A stretch of DNA of 64,000 nt from assembly GCA_035236585.1 (NCBI GenBank), contig CP141135.1:73075057-73139056 (forward strand). The letters run 5' to 3'. This DNA is from Warburgia ugandensis (Eukaryota > Streptophyta > Magnoliopsida > Canellales > Canellaceae). A model generated the notes under the pieces. The model did no database searches. It was not told the DNA's origin and saw only the letters and a list, made by a program, of their open reading frames with translations. Position 1 is the first letter of the stretch. The number at the start of each line of letters is the position of its first letter. Below, piece by piece: positions 27,100 to 39,500 of this stretch. A program made the translations under genes and the position numbers.

Positions 27100-28205
27100 T
27101 GTTTTAACTGTTTCTTTCTGGGTTTTGTGATTTGGGAATTTCAGAAGAGGAGGGTTGTTCAGAGTGAAAGAAGAAGAGCAGAAGGAAACATAAATGGAAA
27201 GTAAAATATACCCTTGAGATTTTTTTATAGTACGGAATTACCAATATTCTTTCTCTCGCATGTTCTTCTCCTCCTGGGCATCAAGTGGCCCCACCTTGTA
27301 TGATCCAATCGGATTGATTAGTAGCATCTGCGTGGCTGCTGCATCGTTGCCACTTTTGCGTGATTGGATGCACTTTCCAATAGAAATTTTCCACTTTGGA
27401 TGACTAATTCACCAAAGCCACTGTGGATTGAGTGAGCCTAGATTCTAATAAAATTGCTTTTAATTACATCACATCTTTTTGTCAATTTCATGCCTTATCG
27501 GTGCTGCAGCCGCTGAAAATTTTCCTTTTGGTAAGGAAACCAAAATAAAATAAGCCGTAAAATTTTTGAATGGATTTTTTTTTTTTTTTTTTTTTATCAT
27601 TTCGGTCATTTTGTTTTGTCTCAATGCAAAACATGCATTTCGACCAAAATTCTAAAAAAAATGATTATAAAAGTTGTAAAAATACAGAAAGAATGTTTCT
27701 CTCTTAAATGATCCATAGTTTGGAATTGAGTCTGTAATGTTAAAGTATTTTCGCATCCAAAATTGATCGAGAAGATCAAAAGGAGTGATTTGGGGGAGAT
27801 TTTTTTATGGAATTTACAGTTTACGTTTGGGTTTTGTCTATTTATCCTCCCATTCTCAAAACTCACCTTGCAGATGATAATTTTGGGCTTAGTCTTTTCA
27901 ATTTTCTTGAATTTGAAGGTTGAAGAACAGCATTAAGGCAAGGATAACTCTAGTTGAGTGATTTTTAACGTATTCTTTCATAGCTATGAATCATTTTCTT
28001 TATTTTTATCTATTTCTCGAGTCCATTAAAGTCCTTTTTTCTTCGGTCCTTTCATCTCATCTTGTTTAGAACGCCTTTGAACAAGATAAAGGGGTCAAAT
28101 CTAGTTAGACAATGTCCTGGAGGGCTAATACGATCCATTCATCTAATTTTGCCACTCATATACCCAAAATCAAAAAGATTTGTCCGTGAGTATGCAAATT
28201 TTTAT
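27100..28205. other. Upstream flank of the HVA22-like gene, nothing recognised
   Basis: Contains the presumed promoter of the minus-strand HVA22-like gene and a long poly(T) tract near 27575. No further gene or repeat seen. Confidence 0.5.
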
Positions 28206-28228
28206 ACTAATTAAATATAAATCAATAA

Positions 28229-31200
28229 CTCCGCCAATGCCTGTCCCAAGCCCAGATGAAAAAGGAGGAGGGTATTGAGTCAGGTGCCAGCCGGCAAGGA
28301 AAAAGTTGAAGATGATTTTGTTATTTCTTTCTTACAAATGAATATGCATTTCTATATTAGTTTGTGAAGAAGAAATGAAAATCATCTCCATCTTCTTAAA
28401 ATATGGCAACCCTTGCGTCAGGTAGCCAAAGATGGTTTTGTTATTTCTTTTGCTTGCAAATGAATCTGCATTTGTATATTAGTTTGTAATGAAGAAATGA
28501 AAATTATCTTCAGCTTTTTAAAACTACGGAAACCCAAACTATGACATGAATTGAATACAGACATTCCCTCAAGCTCGGGCGTTCCCTATAAGTGACTTAT
28601 TGTATCGGATCCTGGGTGCAGTGAAAAATAGGCAAGGGTTGTTAGGGCGTTCTTCTAAAAGCGACACACTACATTGGATTCCTGGTATAGTGAAAAATAG
28701 GCAAGGGCTACTAGAGCGTCCCCTCGGAAGCGACGCGCTGCATCAGAACCGAGGTACAATGAAAAAGTGGACACGGGTTCATATCATGGAGGTCGAGAAA
28801 GGCAATAGTAAATAGGGTATCTCCAAAACATAAGATTCGTATCGCCACATAGAATATAGGGACACTGACAAGTAAGAGTTTAGAGTTAGTAGACGCGTTG
28901 AAACGTAGGAGAGTCAACATCACTTGCATCCAAAAAATCAAGTGAAAAGGAGTTAAAGCTAGAGAAATAGATGGGCATAAATTATAGTACGTAGGAAAGG
29001 AAAATAATAGAAATGGTGTAAGAATAATAGTGGATAAGGAATTAAATGATAAAGTTGTAGACGTTAAAAGAATTAGTGATAGAATTATAATAGTAAAACT
29101 TGTTTTAGGATAACAGATTATTAATGTTATAAGTGTATACACACCACAAGTAGGGTTATAAGATATAATCAAAAGACAGTTTTAGAAAGATATGGAAAGA
29201 ATCATACAAGAAATTCCCAACACTGAGGGGATATTTATAGGAGTATACTTAAATGGCCATGTAAGAAAAGATAAGGAAGGATATGATAGAATACACGGAG
29301 GGTATGGTATAGGTAAACGAAATGAGATGAGGGAGAATATCCTCAATTTTGCTTTGTCATATAACCTGTCCATTGCAAATACACTCTTTAAGAAGAGGGA
29401 TGAACACTTAATAACCTTTAAAAGTGGACTTCATAAAATCCAAACAGACTTTTTTCTACTTAAGAATAATGAACGATCTATATGTAAGGATTGTAAGGTG
29501 ATACTCGGTGAGAGTATACCCGGTGAAAGTTTAACCTCACAACATAGGTTAATGGTTATGGCTATCCATATCAAAAGATGGAGAAAAAGAACTAAACTTA
29601 ATGCACATTTAAAAACTAAGTAGTGGAACTTAAAGAGAGAGAAAATAACCTCATTCAAAAATAAGTTGATGGTAGAAGGAAATTGGAACTATGAAACAGA
29701 AGTAAAGACCATGTAGACTAATATGGCTAAGTCCATTAAGAAAATGACAAAAGATGTCTTAAGAGTATCTAAAGGTAAAAGGCTATTAGCAAAGGAAACA
29801 TGATGGTGGAGTGAAACAGTGCAAAAAGTTATTAAAGAAAAATGAATTCGCTTTAAAGCATGGCAGAATATTAGAAATAATGAAAACTATGAACAATATA
29901 AGAATGTTAAAAAGGTTGCTAAGAAAATAGTAAGTGAGGCTAAACTTAAAGCATATGATGAGCTCTACAATAGACTAAAAATAAGAGAAGGTGAGAAAAA
30001 TGTGTTTAAACTTGCAAAAGTAAGAGAATAGAAGGGTAAGGACTTAGATCATGTTAGGTGTATTAGAAGCAATGATCAAAGAGTATTAGTCAAAGATAAT
30101 GAGATCAAATAAAGGTGGTAAACATACTTTCAAAAATTATTAAATGACAATGACTTTGAGAATATAGGGATTGAAAATACTATAAATCTAAATAACATTG
30201 GCTATTATAGATATGAACGTAGGATTAGAATACCTGAAGTAAAAGAGGCCTTGAGAAAGATGAAATCAGGAAAGGCCATGGGGCCTAATGGTATACCAAT
30301 AGAGGTTTGGAAGCATATGGGAGATATTGGGGTAGTTTGGTTGACTAAGTTGTTTAACACGATTATAAAATCAAAGAAAATGCCGGATGAGTGGAGGAAA
30401 AGCTCTATTGTACCAATTTATAAGAATAAAGGAGACATACAGAGTTGTACTAATTATTGAGGGATCAAATTTATGAGCTACACTATAAAACTTTTTGAAA
30501 GAGTGATTGAGAAGAGGCTACGACATGAAACAAGTGTATCGGAGAACCAGTTTAGTTTCATGCCTGAGAGGTCTACCATGAAAGCTATTTTCTTACTAAG
30601 AAAATTAGTAGAAAAATATAGGGAGAGGATGAAAGACTTTCACATAGTCTTTATCGACTTAGAGAAAGCTTATGATAGAGTCTCTAGAGAATTAATATGG
30701 AGGGTGTTGAGTGGTAAAGGGGTTTCTCAAAGATATATAGACATAATTAAATATATGTATGAGGGAATGGTAAAAAATGTTAAGACCACTAGTGGTGTGA
30801 CTAGTGATTTTTCTGTCACTATAGGATTGCACCAAGGATCGGCATTGAGTCCATACCTTTTCACATTGGTTATGGATAAGTTAACAAAACATTTGCATGA
30901 GGAGATTCCCTGGTGCATGCTATTTGCAAATGATATAGTCTTATTTGATGAGACAAAGGAGGGTGTAAACATAAAGCTAGAGTTATGGAGAGAAGCATTG
31001 GAATATGAAGGATTTAAAAATAGCCAAACTAAGACAGAATATGTGGAATGTAATTTTAGCAAGGAGAGTACGAGTAGAACACCAGTCAAGATTGATAACC
31101 AAGAAGTCCCCCCTAAAGACCACTTTCGATACTTAGGATCAATGATTCATGAGAGTGGAGAGATTGAGAGGGAGGTTACCCAGAGAATCCAAGCGGGTTA

Positions 31201-31715
31201 GAACAAATGGAAATGTGCATCTGGAGTCTTGTGTGATCGATGTGTACCACTCAAACTAAAAGGAAAATTCTATAGGATGGCAATAAGGCTGGCCATGCTC
31301 TATGGATCAGAGTGTTGGGCAGTTAAGGAACATCATACTCATAGGATGAGCGTCGCAGAAATGATGATGTTGAGATGGATGAGTGGTAAGACAAGAAAGG
31401 ATAGAATTAGAAATGAAAATATTCGAGAAAATTTAGGGATAACACTAATAGGTAACAAGATGAGGGAGACTAGACTTAGATGGTTTGGACATGTTCAAAG
31501 GAGACCAACAATCGGTTAAAAGAGTGAGGCAATACAAGTGGAAGGTTCTAAAAGGGCAAGGGGAAGGTCCAAAAGAACATGGACAGAAGTGGTGAGGAAA
31601 GATTTAAAAATGTTGGGACTAAATGAAGCTATGGTATTTAATAGAGTGAAATGCAGGAATAAGATTCATGTGGCCGGCCACTAATTGGGATAAGGTCTTG
31701 ATGATGATGATGATG
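28229..31715 (+). mobile_element. RTE-clade LINE, full length with 20-bp target-site duplication
   Basis: The element starts CTCCGCCAATGCCTG and ends in TTGATGATGATGATGATG. A perfect 20-bp repeat, aattaaatataaatcaataa, flanks it at 28209-28228 and 31716-31735. Layout: 5' UTR with two ~110-bp hairpin repeats (28308-28530) and several ~70-bp repeats (28570-28770); AP endonuclease region 28850-29620; linker and reverse transcriptase 30180-31201 (KKMPDEWRKSSIVPIYKNKG; FIDLEKAYDRV; LHQGSALSPYLF); C-terminal block 31229-31519. Stops interrupt the endonuclease, and the catalytic FADD reads FAND, so it is inactive. The longest uninterrupted piece is 242 codons at 30473-31201. Confidence 0.95.
28308..28530 (+). 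repeat. Tandem hairpin repeats in the LINE 5' UTR
   Basis: Two direct repeats of roughly 110 bp each start with GAAGATGATTTTGTTATTTC (or a close variant) and end with GAAATGAAAATCATCTCC-like sequence. The two ends of each unit are inverted complements, so each unit can fold as a stem of about 25 bp. The same pair is found in the copy at 48.7-48.95 kb. Confidence 0.75.
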
Positions 31716-31927
31716 AATTAAATATAAATCAATAAGGCAATGAGAGAACCAAATCTTAGTAGCTGCTTTTTCATTTTCTTTTTCTATTTGAATTGTAAAA
31801 CTTATTAAATATAAATCAAGGAGATCTACAGTTTACCATCCAAAATAGATACCATGTCAAGAATGAGCCATGCACTAAAATTAAAACTCATATAAACATT
31901 ATACCTTTGAATGTTGCCCTTAAACCA

Positions 31928-32108
31928 AAAGGGCAGCCCCTGTGCACAAAGCTTCTGCCCATAAGGGTCTAGGGAAGGGGCAGATCACAAGGGCCTATAG
32001 TACGCAGTCTTATCTTGTATTTTTGCAAAAGACTGTTTCTATGCCTTGAACCTGTGACCTCAAGGTCACACGATGACAACTTTTACTGTTGTGCCAAGGC
32101 TCCCCTTC
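31928..32108 (-). mobile_element. Au-like SINE, full length, 18-bp target-site duplication
   Basis: Complete head and body in reverse orientation, flanked by perfect AATGTTGCCCTTAAACCA at 31910-31927 and 32109-32126. Confidence 0.94.
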
Positions 32109-32428
32109 AATGTTGCCCTTAAACCATAGTTGTCAATTCCAATACCGTACCAACCATTATGTAAGTATACTGGATGCTAGTCCAAAAACCAATATAGATT
32201 GGGTAAACTCAGTCCCAAACAAATATTGATCACACCACCCACTTGAGGCCTGAACCTCTAACCTTGTTTTATAGAGCCTTAAGTTTTTGTACCATGTTTA
32301 ATACTTTGGTTTCTCAAGATTTTTGTACCACGTTTAATCTTTTTAAGTTGTCAAAATTTTCTATTCAATAATGCTATTTTTGCACGTAAGATGTTTTGAT
32401 AAATTATATGCCATGAATCTAAAGACTA

Positions 32429-32853
32429 AGACATTCCCTCACTTTAATGCATTCTCCATAAGTGGCGCACTGCATTGGAGCCTAAACGTAGCAAGAAGTA
32501 GAAAAGAGCTAATAAAGCATTTCCTTGAAAGCGAAGCTGCATTAAAACTTCAGTGCAGTGGATAGTAAGCAAGTTTGCATGAGATTCTAGATGTATGTAC
32601 GTAAAAGTGACTAGCACAAGATTTTTACTATCATGTGGGATATAAATACTTGATATGTTAGAGTATGGAATTAGTACATACAATGAAATGTACGAAAGTC
32701 AACATACCTTATGTCTAAAACTAAGTGGAAAGGGGCTAAAACTAGACATATCAATGGATATAAGCTCCTGGTGAATAGGAAAGGACAATAATAGAAATAA
32801 CATAAGAACAAAACTCGTGTAGCCGACTTCCAATCGAGATAAGGCTTTGATGA
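32429..32853 (+). mobile_element. Internally deleted, non-autonomous RTE derivative
   Basis: Begins with GACATTCCCTCA as in the 5' UTR of the full-length LINE, carries two degraded ~70-bp repeats, then the first part of the endonuclease (matching GGAAAGG..AATAATAGAAAT). It jumps directly to the LINE 3' end (GAGATAAGGCTTTGATGAGG). About 2.5 kb of endonuclease and reverse transcriptase are missing, leaving about 425 bp. It is more diverged than the other copies. Confidence 0.7.
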
Positions 32854-33129
32854 GGAATAATGTTGGATTACTAAAAGTATGATCATAACATGTATTTCAT
32901 TGTGTAAACCAATTTGCAGATTTACATGGCTCAAACACCCTATAAGATTTCAAGAAAAAAAAAGAAAAAGGAAAAAAAGGAAAAAGGCACCTTACACTTT
33001 GTTTTGTAGTTCGCTACTTATTTGCAAAGAGTATCCTAATTGCTAAAGTTAAATAGTGATTAAGCTCTTTTTAACATTTAACCTACTTGAGCTTTAGGTC
33101 AATTCCTTGATTTTACCTACTTAGATAGG

Positions 33130-33303
33130 GGAGCCTTGGCGCAACAGTAAAAGTTATCGTCATGTGACCTTGAGGTCACGGGTTCAAGGCAGAGAATCAG
33201 CCTCTTGCAAAATGAAAGGTAAGGCTGCCTACTATAGGCCCTTGTGGTCCACCCCTTCCCAGGACCCCGCTTAGGCGGGAGCTTAGTGCACCAGGGCTGC
33301 CCT
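33130..33303 (+). mobile_element. Au-like SINE, full length
   Basis: One of the best-preserved copies: GGGGAGCCTTGGCGCAACAG head, box B GGGTTCAAGGC, CCCTTGTGGTCCACCCCTTC body and TGCACCAGGGCTGCCC end. TTAGATAGG at 33121-33129 and 33304-33312 is the likely target duplication. Confidence 0.93.
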
Positions 33304-33319
33304 TTAGATAGGTTTGCCA

Positions 33320-35555
33320 AACATAATCAGGATGAAAGCTTCGTGAGACTCATTGTTAAATAGAAGGTTTAGTCGATGTATATTTCAACTTCATAAATTT
33401 ATCATTTTATGAAATGAAGGGTTAGTGCTAATAAAATACTCACACCATCTAATATATGCTGGTTGTGTTATAGGACTCAATACATTGGATTTACTGTGAT
33501 TTAGCCATGAATCACTTATCTTGTAAAGTTTACATCCTACATGAGTTCATAACTTTTACGAGTGATTCAAGAGGGCATTCGGCAAAGGCTGGAATCACCA
33601 TAAAATTCTATACCCTATCGATGACATCCATCCTCATTATCACGCCCTCCAAGATAAGAAAAGTTAGTTATTTGTAATCCCAATCTGATTAGAAGTCTTA
33701 ACGAGAGAATAAAATGGAAAGCTGAATTAGAAACCTACTAGAAATCTACTAGGAAAGTTCTAAACTGCCTCTGGCCTCTATAAATAGGACCAGAGGCAGA
33801 GCCAAAAGGCATTGAGCAATTGGGCTGTACATCTCTCTCCGATAGTAAAAGTGTTTCCCCTTCTCTCTCATAGACATAGGCCAAGTTTGGCCAAACCACA
33901 TAAATTTTGTGTTTCTACGTGTGATTTTGTGTTTCTGTGATTGTAATCTTAATTGCTGTGCATAACAACAAGGCCCACGTTACAAAGTGTCCAAGAGAAA
34001 ATTTTGAGAACGCCAAAGAAGAAAAAAATTTCACACCATGGGCAATTTTTTGTTTTTGACGAGTTCAATTTCAAGCTGTAAAACAGTTTGCACGAAGAAT
34101 TCCATTTAGTATAAATCAATTTTTATTCATTTCCTCCCGATCAAACAAGCACTCAGAAAATGGAAAGGAAAATGTTTAGTCTTGCACTCTAAACAAATGA
34201 TGCATTTAGATTTGGCCTCACAATCAAGTTTGGGGATCCGCATGAATCAAGACCCCTGATCTTGCAGGCTATCAAAATATGAAGCACATAATTATTGTTC
34301 TTGATCAGTGGTTTAGCATTTTGTGGAGTGACAAGGGGTTATCGACTAGTCCAAAAGTAGGAGTCGTCTATATTGGCTATGTGATCAAACAAAGCCAATC
34401 ACCCCCACGGAGGAAAATTGAGGGCTCATAATGTAGGTTTATTATTATTATTTTTAAAGTATAAGCAAAGAATTATAAAACAAATCACTAGTGCACCCTC
34501 GCTAACATGCTCTCTTAAATCTAATACATTGATAAAGAAGAAAGTGTCAACTCAAATCTGCAGCCAAGCGTATTTTAGGAGAGAGGTCGTCATTCCTAGA
34601 CCACATGTAGAAAGGTAATTAAATAGGTATGTAATCCAGCCTAATCCCAAGGTAAAAGTCATGGAAAAAAAAGCAATTTAATAATAAAACATCAAAGTAT
34701 TCTTAACTATAATTTTAAGTAAATTAGATCTTTGCAAATTGTAACTATTTGGCAATAAAATATAATTTTAATATTAGTACAGCAAACAACTTAGATCTTC
34801 CCAAAATGTTTCCTATGCAAAAAAAAAGAATTCATCAACTTCTTCAGACAACCACTCTTGCACCAAAGTCTTCTAGTGTAGTTGCTCAAGGAGTCTCTCA
34901 CCTGGTTGACCATGCAAAGTTGTTTGTGTGTGTATAATTTGAATTTTTTTTTTTACCAGAACTCATTTTTGTCTCAAGTACTAAAGGAGTGAGAAATCCA
35001 AGTGCCTTTGTTTGCATCTTCCATAGATATAAGCCATTCACCATGATAATTAAGAATGACAAGAGGCAAGTATACTTGTCTTGTGCAAGCTCCAACTGTG
35101 CACTTGAATTTATCATTGTCTTGTCCAAGTTCCAACTGTATACTTGAATTTATCATTCTTCTAGTATTAAGTAACATTCATCTTTCCCCAAGCTTAGGTT
35201 AGCAGGAAATTTATAAAAATTGAAAGTCCAATTCCAAGGTTAGCTAAGTTTCCCCTGTTTGTTTTGACATTGAAAGCCAATTCCAGCTGGAAGTTTGTTT
35301 TGACAAGGAAAGATTCACCACCCCAAGTCAAGCTGGTGTTTCTTGTTGTATTAGGCGCTAAAGTATGGATGTTTTGTACCCATTGAGCAAAGATAGGTTA
35401 TAATTATATAGCAGTATTTGAAAACATATCTTGGGATGCCCTACAGTGCTCATGATATCATTATGATTATACAAGCCAAAATTATGAAAGCCTTCTTGAG
35501 AAAGATCAAAGATTTCGTAACAAAAACTAAGTACTTACCAAGTGACAGCCACCAC
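33320..35555. other. Intergenic stretch with one short tandem duplication
   Basis: No gene recognised. A 40-bp direct repeat (TTGTCTTGTGCAAGCTCCAA and its near copy) lies at 35076-35155. The 34050-34150 segment resembles the dispersed repeat at 22.5 kb. Confidence 0.5.
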
Positions 35556-35559
35556 CTTG

Positions 35560-36240
35560 GGGACAGCTTAAACTAAATGTAGATGGTTCTTCTTTTGCTA
35601 TCCTGGCCCATCGGTATTGGTGCCTCATCCATGACTCTTTTGATTTTACTAATATCTAATTTTTACCCCTTTGAAAGAAAGCCTTGACGCAACGGTAAAG
35701 TTGTCGTTATGTGACCTTGAGATCACATGTTCAAGGAGAAAAAATAACCTCTTGCAAAAATGAAGATAAGGTTGTGTACTATAAACCCTTGTGTCAGCTC
35801 TTTATCAGATCCCGTTTATGCAGGAGTTTCGTGCACCGGGGTCGCCCCCTTTAATTTTTGGGCCCTGTGGGGGATGTGAATTTGGCTAGAGAGAGAAACA
35901 TGATCCTACCATAATCGAGAGACCAAAACTTTTGCCGAGGGAAAGCTGAGATTCTGTTAAGATTTCTGTTGGAGGTTGAGACGATCTTTGTTCTTCTTCA
36001 ACAGATAAACATCTTCGATCTCGCACATTAATCGGCCCGTTTATGCCGAAGCTGACTATCTTGCAAAGGATGGCGTTTCTACACGAAACATAGATGTTAA
36101 TGGCAATTTTACCCTTTCATTAAGGCTAAGACGAAATGCACGTTTGATTGACAAGAAAGCGAGAGATTATCATCTCCACGCTTTCATCTTCAACAGAGCT
36201 CAGTCTATCGAGAACCCTGTTACTGCCACTGATTAGAACT
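35560..36240 (+). pseudogene. RNase H-like (RVT_3) relic interrupted by a SINE
   Basis: LKLNVDGSSFAILAHRYW at the start matches the N-terminal strand of plant RVT_3 RNase H-like domains, and EADYLAKDGVSTRN near 36045 matches their C-terminal helix (EAD.LAK.G). The SINE at 35671-35853 lies between them. Stops and frame changes show it is a dead fragment of an older retroelement. Confidence 0.5.
35671..35853 (+). mobile_element. Au-like SINE inserted in an RNase H relic
   Basis: Head AAGCCTTGACGCAACGGTAA, box B-like region and TTTCGTGCACCGGGGTCGCC end. TAATTTTT-type sequences at both ends suggest a target duplication. Confidence 0.88.
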
Positions 36241-36546
36241 AATAAAGCTGCAAGTAGACACTGTTAAGGTTGAGAAAAGAAAGAGAAGGTATGACTAGAG
36301 CTCTGCAAGTCTGAAGACCTAAAAGACAATGTATGTGCGAACAATTCCTGTCTACAGATGGCGAGTTCCTTCAGTTTGGATTGTCTTTCAAATAAACAAG
36401 AGCAAGTCATAATCAACTTGCATGCAAGCCAAGTAAATACAATGGGGTTGGTTGCTACTTTTGCTAGTTATGAATACAACTCTTAAGTCTCTAACTATCG
36501 TGAAATCTTGCTCACCACCACCACCATCTAATGATTAATCAATGTA

Positions 36547-39500
36547 TCACTGGCCACTACAGATCAGACCACGACTGACTTCAACATCACCTGCACCTTC
36601 TTCCCTACTGTTGGTGATGCTAATACTACTGCTAACCTGGGGGCTTGTCATTGGAGTCTTGTTGAGGAGCTCTGACGGCCATGAGTCTGATGGTGTTGGG
36701 TATCGAGGCAGTGGTCTGCTCACATTTGAAGGAGGCCTAGGTGGAGCTTGGGAGGAAAGTTCATGACGAAGTGGGATTACATAGACAGGAGCCAGGATTG
36801 GTTGTTGCTGCAGTACAGGCCCTGCAGGGTCTAGAACAGGCAGTGAATGATGGTCTTCTGATAAAGATGATGCAGTGTTCGTCTGTTGCAATAGGGAAGA
36901 TGATAAGTCGTTGCTATTACTCCATGTTGGTCCAGACTGGATCCTTTCATGTAGCTGAGTTTGCAGCTTCTCAATCTCTGCTTCCAGGACAGTGGTTTCC
37001 TCTCTAAGCTCATCCTTCTCGACAGTCACCTGTTTGGCATAACAATTTTGTAACTGTGCCGGAGAATAAAGATAAGACGATGCATATTTACGGAGAAAAT
37101 AGACCAATACAGAAAAAAGAAAACTTACATAGTGAGATTCAGTCAACAAAGCCACATTCTCCTCCTTCAGATGTTCCACTTGTAAAAGCAGATCCCGCAG
37201 TATTCGAGTGGCATCACCAACTGTGGAAGCTTTGCCATTGTTCTGCCGAGATGGCTCTGCAAAAAACAGAGAATTCATATTATAAAGAGACAAGTTCAGT
37301 TCTTTTCTATTTTACTTGTCTAAGAAAACACGTTCAGTTTGACATGATGCTCCTGCCTCCTGACTTTTTAAATATGCATCCCCAACTAGATATCTTGTTC
37401 TGTGAGAAACGAAAACTTAGTTAAAAGAAAAAGAATTCAAAGGAAGCATTGCTTAACCCACAAACAAACACCCTGTGTTGCCAATTAGCTATTCACTTTT
37501 TCACAATTTGATGCAATGTGAATGACAAGCCTCCATCTACTAGTTCATTGATGACATTTCCAATCCTGGAGGGCAAGGACTACAAGTAGAAAACCACGAA
37601 TTCACAAATGAATTGAAACCAGTTTGAGAAGATGTGAACATCACAATTACTTCTAACATAGCCTGTGTCAGAAACATGTAATTTAGTGATAGTTCTTTGC
37701 TGCTATTTCAGAAAACCGTTCCCAGAGTAGCTATCTTTGAAACTTACAGAAATCACAACTACCCTACACAATTATCTGCCCTTTTATGCGATTAAATGAT
37801 GCAGCCAACCTCAATCACACCTCTATTACCAAACAGGTTAAGACCGCTTTCAACTTGCACAATGAAAATTATAATATTCACAAGATGACACATTCTAGAG
37901 CAGGAAAATTTACCAAGGGCATGGCCTAGCTCAAGAAAGAGCTCATTCAAATAGTCACGTTTCAGTTTCTCCCTCTTAGCCTTGTGAATCTTCTTTGGAG
38001 CTTTTCCTGGATTCTTTCTGTTAGGGAATGACCTACAACATGAAAGGCTTTCAGATGAGAAATCAATCTGAAAGATACACAATGTGCACAAAGGTGCTCA
38101 GACACATTACAATTATCCAGGGAAATATACTTGAAGCTCAAGTTATAACTTCTACTAGAAAAATAATCATGGCAAAATAGAGTATCAAAAAGAGGCTTGT
38201 CATACATCCAGATATTCCTGCAGGTATCTTAAATGGAGTGATTGGACAGTAAATCCTCAAAACTTGATCATCTCAATATTGCATGCAATTTTAATAATCT
38301 GATTGGAGTGACCTTGCCCATGTTTCCCCAGATACTCCACTATTTTGACGGATTTGGCAATCTTTGAAGCACTTCTACGCATTCATTTTCACTAATCATT
38401 TAATGGTTTTGCTTTTATCAAAATGAGCTTCACAGAATTCATTATCATCATCAAGACCATATCCTGATTAGGGGTTCGCTAGCTTCACAGAATTGACATG
38501 GAAAATAATTGAAATGTGAAAATCACCAGTTTTGAAACAACATTGCATCAAACACCAAGGCAGCTGCATCAGTTTAGCTTAACAATCACAAAGAAATTTT
38601 AGCAGTGTTTTATGGCATATATGAGATCAATATCTACAGAGAAATAGAATTCCTAATTCTATTGACAGTCTGACTTTAATTACACCAGTTTTTATGCTGA
38701 TTTTCTTCGTTGGGTTTTCAGGAGCAAGGAAATAACTGGGTTTCTATACTTCATTGATTGGCCTGGTGCAGAACAGAGTCAAAAAGAACTATAGTATTCT
38801 TGGTTTATGTGGGTATATCACTGCCCAATCACGAGCAATCAAAACAGCTACGCATCATGTGACTGGCCTCTGCGGATTGCAGTATGAAGGACAGACAAAG
38901 GGACTCAAGTTCTTGTGGTTTTCTAAATTTTGATCCTAATACTTCAGATGTAGTGTTTAATTCAAGCAAACTCAAGGATTTCATCATCATCCAAATCAGA
39001 GATGTATTCCTCATGATAAATTATCAATGTGCGGAAGCAGACCAAGAGCATATTGTATTGCCTGATATTAGGTCATCAAACTGAAAGAAAAAATCTATAG
39101 GACGGCTATAAGGCTGGCCATGCTTTATGGGTCAGAGTGTTGGGCAATTAAGGAATATCATATTCATAGGATGAGCGTAACGGAAATGAGGATGTTGAGA
39201 TGGATGAGTGAAAAGACAAGAAATAATATAATTAGAAATGAAAACATTAGAGGAAACTTAGGAGTAGCACCAATAAGTAAAAAGATGTAGGAAATTAGAC
39301 ATTTAGACATGTCCAACAGAGACCAAGAATGACACCAATTAGAAGGAGTGAGGCAACGCAAGTTGAAGGTTGTAGAAGGGCAAAGGAAAGGCCCAAAAAA
39401 ATATAGATAGAAGTAGTGAGAAAAGATTTAAAAACTTTGAGACTAAATAAAGCCACGATACTTAATAAAGGGGAATGGAGGAACAAGATTAATGTGGCCG

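Noticed and set aside
28600..31519. Calling the LINE frames as host genes (craniofacial development protein 2-like or reverse transcriptase protein)
   Set aside because: They lie inside one retroelement with a 20-bp target duplication and are broken by stops.
33130..33200. A tRNA gene at the head of the SINEs
   Set aside because: Only box A and box B-like sequence remain; there is no full cloverleaf, and the sequence continues into the SINE body.
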